64,000 bases of DNA from Saprospiraceae bacterium (GTDB lineage Bacteria > Bacteroidota > Bacteroidia > Chitinophagales > Saprospiraceae), in assembly GCA_041392805.1 (NCBI GenBank), contig JAWKLJ010000001.1:2914001-2978000 (forward strand). The letters run 5' to 3'. Position 1 is the first letter of the stretch, and each line of letters begins with the position of its first letter. Shown piece after piece: positions 60,057-64,000 of this stretch. Position numbers and translations under genes: made by a program. The notes under the pieces were generated by a model. That model was given only the letters and a program-made list of their open reading frames with translations, did not search any database and was not told the origin of the DNA.

Positions 60057-61463
60057 TCAAATTCTTTTAAACCAAATATTTTTTGAGTCGCCAACACTTA
60101 ATGAAAAGGAAGAAATTAGGTTTTCCTTTTCCCATTTTGGAATTAGACTTACATATTCATCAACCATAAAGAGATCTTTGTTAATATATTGAAGTTGCAT
60201 CATTTTGTTGTTGCCTATTTTACATGCCAAATTCCCCTCTTTTATGAATATTTGGTATTTGAAATTTAACTCCTGACTGTAATAGTCACCAACCAATGCC
60301 TCCATTATCTCTTTCGGGGTTTCGGATGGAGGTTTATTTTCCAAATTATCGTTTCCTTTTCTTTTCTCTGAAGAGGTTCTTGGTGTCAACTTGTTACTTA
60401 AAACAATTTCAGCAATTTGATTAGTTAAAATTGGAGGTTCCAAATCCGGGCTATTTGCCAAAATAATGATGGTTGTTTTTTCTTCGGGATATTGGGCTAT
60501 GCTCGATTTGAAACCTGCATACCATCCTGTGTGATTTATTTTTTTCAACCCTCTAAAAGTGCGGATAAATAACCCCCCGGCATAAGGAATGGTAGATTTA
60601 TCGTTTAGCTCTCCGGGGGTAACCATTTTTTTATACCAACCTATACCGCCCACTTTATGGGAATAAAAATTATCGTCCCAAAGCTTTAAATCATCAAGCG
60701 TTGTAAAGATTCCGCCATCACCTACAATATCGTTATTGCTCATAGCTATTTCGTAGGTGTCCTTTCCAAAACTATATCCATAAGCTCTGTTTTTTACAAT
60801 GAGTTTATGATTATCGTGAAAATGGGTGTTCTTCATCTCCAATGGAATAAACAGATTGTCCTTAGCGTAAGTGTTTAATGAACTTCCCGTTTTCGATTCA
60901 ACGATTTTTGAAAGCAAAAAATAGCCTGTATTGCTATAACTGAATTGAGTGCCAGGCTCAAAGTCCAAGCCTTTTTGTCGAATTATCAATTGATAAAGAT
61001 CCTTAGGTGTATATGGATAATCATCTTCTAAGCCGCAAAGGTACATCAAACCTGTATAATCCCTTAAACCGCTAGTATGGTAAATAAGGTGCTTTATCCT
61101 AATGGTATCACCGTAAAAAGGGAAATCATTCAAATATTTTCTAATGTCATCATTCAAATTGATTTTGCCCTGTTGCTCCAACAGAATGATACTTGCAGCG
61201 GTAAACTGCTTTGAGGTAGAAGCAATTCTGAACACTGAAGAGGTAGTAAGTGGAATATCATAGTCCAAATTGGCCAATCCATAGGCTTTTTTGTGGACAA
61301 ATGCCCCATTTTTAATCACTCCAATAACAACTCCGGGAGCCCCCTCTTTTATTTTACTTTGAATAAGAGAATCAATTTCAGGTATAATAATCTGTTTATT
61401 TTGAGAAAATGCATTTAATCCAAATAAACTTAAAAAGAGTATATAGCTTATGAATGATTTCAT
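60057..61463 (-). CDS. Secreted serine hydrolase (beta-lactamase family)
   Basis: The start was set at the ATG at 61463 (MKSFISYILFLSLFGLNAFSQ), a signal peptide; the open frame runs 11 codons further upstream without signal character. The beta-lactamase-related domain (about 25-340) has the nucleophile motif STSK (FRIASTSKQFTA), the YSN motif (FSYSNTGYFLLSKIV), and GWYAGFKSS in place of a clear third KTG/HxG element. A C-terminal beta-domain of about 90 residues follows (GDYYSQELNFKYQIFIKEGNLACKIGNNKMMQLQYINKD), as in many DUF3471-like esterases. It probably acts as a peptidase or esterase in the periplasm. It is not related closely to the larger fusion protein at 37635. Confidence 0.88.
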   Translation of the reverse strand: MKSFISYILFLSLFGLNAFSQNKQIIIPEIDSLIQSKIKEGAPGVVIGVIKNGAFVHKKAYGLANLDYDIPLTTSSVFRIASTSKQFTAASIILLEQQGKINLNDDIRKYLNDFPFYGDTIRIKHLIYHTSGLRDYTGLMYLCGLEDDYPYTPKDLYQLIIRQKGLDFEPGTQFSYSNTGYFLLSKIVESKTGSSLNTYAKDNLFIPLEMKNTHFHDNHKLIVKNRAYGYSFGKDTYEIAMSNNDIVGDGGIFTTLDDLKLWDDNFYSHKVGGIGWYKKMVTPGELNDKSTIPYAGGLFIRTFRGLKKINHTGWYAGFKSSIAQYPEEKTTIIILANSPDLEPPILTNQIAEIVLSNKLTPRTSSEKRKGNDNLENKPPSETPKEIMEALVGDYYSQELNFKYQIFIKEGNLACKIGNNKMMQLQYINKDLFMVDEYVSLIPKWEKENLISSFSLSVGDSKNIWFKRI

Positions 61464-61559
61464 TTTAATTTTTTTAATTACACATAACGTGAGCATGGCT
61501 GCACACTGCTACGTTTAGGAAGCAGTTGGCAGCCATGCAGAGTTAGCGGCCCCTACTTA

Positions 61560-64000
61560 TTATGGATAGCCAGGATGTGGTTTGTTATTATAAAAATCAA
61601 CTTCAAAGTAACCCGGCGTTGCTTTTTCTTGGGCTGCATTTTTTTTCTGACCATAATCACTCATGGTATTGTAGGCATCTAAAACTGCATCTGGACCAGG
61701 AACGGCGGATGACAATGATTTACTACCATCAAGATAACCGCGCATAAACCAATCAAAAAGTCCCATTTTCATTTCGCCTTTATCCCAATAGCCATTGAAG
61801 TCATATACCCCAATCGTTTCATCTTCCTCACCAGCTCCAGCCTCAGGTGCTATTCGCCATATTCTCTTTTGAGGCGATTTCCCAGGTATTGGTGGATTAT
61901 TTGCCACGTATGATTCAATATAGCGTTTGAAGGCCGAATCGATTGGTGTATCAATCAAGGAAGCTGAAATCATACCGAGTAAGTTCGGCCTTTTGCTAGA
62001 AACAGGAATGTCCGTAATTGCTTTTCGTAATGGGGTTAATTCAAAGCTAACAACATAGTCTGCGCCGGCATCTATCGCATGCTCAATAGGCCTGTTATCA
62101 CATATGCCACCATCGACAAACCAATGGAAATAAATTTTTTCTAGAAACTGGTTTTCAAATCGCCAAAGTCTGGGAGGGAAAGCTATAGGAATCGATGCAG
62201 TCGTGAGGGCTGCCCCCGCTAGAATACTAGTGCCTAAGATTGAAGATTGGCCTGGTAAATGTTCGAAGGGACAATCAGCAGGTATTGCTACACCTATTCG
62301 AGATTTAGGGGTAATATCTGCCTGATTGTTCAAAGCCACTTCGGTTGCATTAAGTATATCAAGGTCGGCATCATTTGATAGAGGTGGGATAAAGTCATTG
62401 GGCCAAGCACCAAAAATCCAGTTTTCAGCTGCATTAATGTTTGATGTCTGCGCCAACTTCGAACGCATCATTTTTTTGCCATGGATTAATCCGCTGCTTT
62501 CCAGGTCAAGACCAATTACCCAACGTTTTAAATCGGCTAATTTTTTGGCGGAATCAATATCGCATAAGGCAAGCAATGTAAGGCGGTTAGCGGTTATATT
62601 ACCTGCTGTTAGAATAAGTTCTGGGGCCCGTACTAACGGATTGGCCAGCTTAGCTGTACGCTGTGTTTGCCAATATTCAAAAATGCCTTTGTCCATTTGG
62701 GAAGCCAGGCCATTTCCTACAAACTTCTCAGGCGTTGCCATACGCAGCACTTCATGCATCGCATTTTTTAGCCCAGTTGTATTCATTAAGGAAGAATTAG
62801 ATTGAATCATTTTTCCAATTGCAATCGTAAAACCGATCACATCCCCGATGATAGTTGATAGTTGATAAAGCCCTTTAATTCCATCGCCAATTGTATGGCT
62901 TGTTGCTTTTTGTAATTCCAAAAGAGCATCTAGTACTTTTTTAATGTCCGTGAATATCTTCTCAAGATCTGAAAATTGTTTCTTAAGATTATTTATTGGG
63001 ATATTCATAAGATGATTGTTTAGGTCTGACAAACCATCTATTACACCAACTACTACCGCTCCACTATCGCGAATTAAACTTTTCGATCTATTAAAAGCAT
63101 CTAATATGTTGCTGGGAGTAGGAGGATTTGTTAATTTCGTAATGGTTATTTTTTTCTGAATATAATCGATGTCGTCCCATACTTTATTTGCCAGGTATTG
63201 TACTTTACCTATGTTTCCTGTTGCAATATTTAGGCTTTGTATCCAGGGTGCGCTTAAATTTTGAATATTTATTTTCGAAATTATCATCCCAGAATCCGCA
63301 TATAGTTTTTCCAACGCAGCATTGACTTTCTTCCAATTTGTTTCTAAAGTATTTATATCCTGCTTTATCTCTTTTACTGAACTGAATAACCGATTAAAGT
63401 TGAAGGTAGGTGATTCTAAATTAGGAATATTTGCAATTGTTAAAAAATTTGATAGCGGTTTGTCTTTAATCATTGACCAATCCATTTGCCCTTTACCTGT
63501 TCGTGAGCCACTTAGTAGTTCGAGTACGCCTGGATTATCAAGAAGTTTGAAAGCAGCAGCATTGTCTCGCGCTATTTCTCGCCATAACCAGGACTGCCTG
63601 TTCGCATAAGGACCATATTGTTTTGAATTCATTAAATCAGCAAAATACCCAACTGCCGCCAAACCACCCCCAGAAGTTCCTACCAGCATATCTGGCGCAA
63701 ACCTTTGGTCAGCAGGTACATTGGGTTGCTGCCTGCGTACTTCTTTCTCAAATGCTTCTAAAATTCCGCCAAACCAAGCAGCCCTTGCCCCTCCCCCCGA
63801 AAAGACGAAGGCAATTTTTTTTGTTGGATCCATCGATTTAAGGCGGATCAGTTTTGTAACAAGATTTTTTGTATCAATAAATGCAGGTGGGATGCTCCAA
63901 ATCGGGTTGCCAGCAGCGTTATTTATGACAATATTCCCGTCGTTTTGCACGCAAAGCAAAGCACCTGGATTACCGTAAGTGCCGGAACTCCAAACGGGCA
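61560..64000 (-). CDS. Patatin-like phospholipase with N-terminal bulb-type lectin segment, partial
   Basis: The frame is open to the right edge, so the N-terminus is missing. The visible start reads PVWSSGTYGNPGALLCVQNDGNIVINNAAGNPIWSI, matching a bulb-type (B-lectin) repeat with the QxDxNxV motif. After a short linker comes a patatin domain: oxyanion GGGARAAWFGG, nucleophile GTSGGG, and much later the catalytic Asp in FVDGGICDNRPIEHAIDAG. Between nucleophile and Asp lie about 400 helical residues, an unusually large insert. The protein would hydrolyse lipid acyl chains. The lectin part suggests surface or target-cell binding, as in toxin-like lipases, which is an inference. Confidence 0.82.
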   Translation of the reverse strand, partial: PVWSSGTYGNPGALLCVQNDGNIVINNAAGNPIWSIPPAFIDTKNLVTKLIRLKSMDPTKKIAFVFSGGGARAAWFGGILEAFEKEVRRQQPNVPADQRFAPDMLVGTSGGGLAAVGYFADLMNSKQYGPYANRQSWLWREIARDNAAAFKLLDNPGVLELLSGSRTGKGQMDWSMIKDKPLSNFLTIANIPNLESPTFNFNRLFSSVKEIKQDINTLETNWKKVNAALEKLYADSGMIISKINIQNLSAPWIQSLNIATGNIGKVQYLANKVWDDIDYIQKKITITKLTNPPTPSNILDAFNRSKSLIRDSGAVVVGVIDGLSDLNNHLMNIPINNLKKQFSDLEKIFTDIKKVLDALLELQKATSHTIGDGIKGLYQLSTIIGDVIGFTIAIGKMIQSNSSLMNTTGLKNAMHEVLRMATPEKFVGNGLASQMDKGIFEYWQTQRTAKLANPLVRAPELILTAGNITANRLTLLALCDIDSAKKLADLKRWVIGLDLESSGLIHGKKMMRSKLAQTSNINAAENWIFGAWPNDFIPPLSNDADLDILNATEVALNNQADITPKSRIGVAIPADCPFEHLPGQSSILGTSILAGAALTTASIPIAFPPRLWRFENQFLEKIYFHWFVDGGICDNRPIEHAIDAGADYVVSFELTPLRKAITDIPVSSKRPNLLGMISASLIDTPIDSAFKRYIESYVANNPPIPGKSPQKRIWRIAPEAGAGEEDETIGVYDFNGYWDKGEMKMGLFDWFMRGYLDGSKSLSSAVPGPDAVLDAYNTMSDYGQKKNAAQEKATPGYFEVDFYNNKPHPGYP

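Overview
This window looks like the chromosome of a Bacteroidota bacterium, plausibly Saprospiria (Haliscomenobacter/Lewinella-like), although the lineage is an inference from gene content. The evidence is consistent: promoters of the TTG-N19/20-TAnnTTTG type rather than sigma70 type, LytTR/LytS regulation, DUF1080 and PVC-type cytochrome proteins, a Bacteroidota-type tyrosine integrase, and a VirE_N/VapE primase-helicase.

Layout. (1) 1-4.8 kb is backbone: the end of a DUF4139 protein, a five-copy tandem repeat array, a CnoX-like thioredoxin, a secreted protein, a beta-propeller lipoprotein and HemJ. (2) 4.88-24.72 kb is an island integrated in tRNA-Gln(TTG), bounded by a 17-bp att core. It carries int, an unknown gene, an excisionase-like HTH, a VapE primase/helicase next to iteron-like repeats, an IS4-like element, a membrane coiled-coil protein, a GIY-YIG nuclease, an HExxH protein, an EAD11-like protein, a first NACHT-pentapeptide STAND NTPase, an IS21 element and a second NACHT-pentapeptide NTPase. 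No relaxase or conjugation gene was seen. (3) 24.7-28.1 kb is a tandem att region. A 972-bp att-to-att unit carries only a DUF433/DUF5615 toxin-antitoxin pair, followed by a third core and the split remains of a second such pair. (4) 28.1-32.6 kb is accessory debris and small genes: mobile mystery proteins A/B (XRE + Fic), small membrane proteins, a cupin, an AraC regulator and duplicated non-coding blocks. (5) 32.6-64 kb is backbone: bestrophin, a TonB-like protein, a membrane-anchored winged-helix regulator, a transglutaminase, DUF1080, a beta-lactamase/VanX fusion, a methyltransferase, a cytochrome/VCBS pair, an RND efflux pair followed on the same strand by a LytTR/LytS pair, an ABC transporter whose permease is fused to an M1 peptidase, an ArsR-SRPBCC/VOC pair, a serine hydrolase and a patatin with a bulb-lectin segment that runs off the end.

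The strongest candidate for something new is the tRNA-Gln island. Two paralogous NACHT NTPases carry pentapeptide C-termini; one of these consists of thirty nearly identical 15-bp codon units, the sign of a recently expanding sensor array. They are accompanied by an EAD11-like protein and an HExxH protein. Six paired ACCCA sites, each with exactly 12-bp spacing, sit at the element ends and after both NACHT genes. One pair overlaps the integrase promoter. Together they suggest a self-regulated integration system that stacks defence and toxin-antitoxin cargo, including integrase-less units, at one tRNA.
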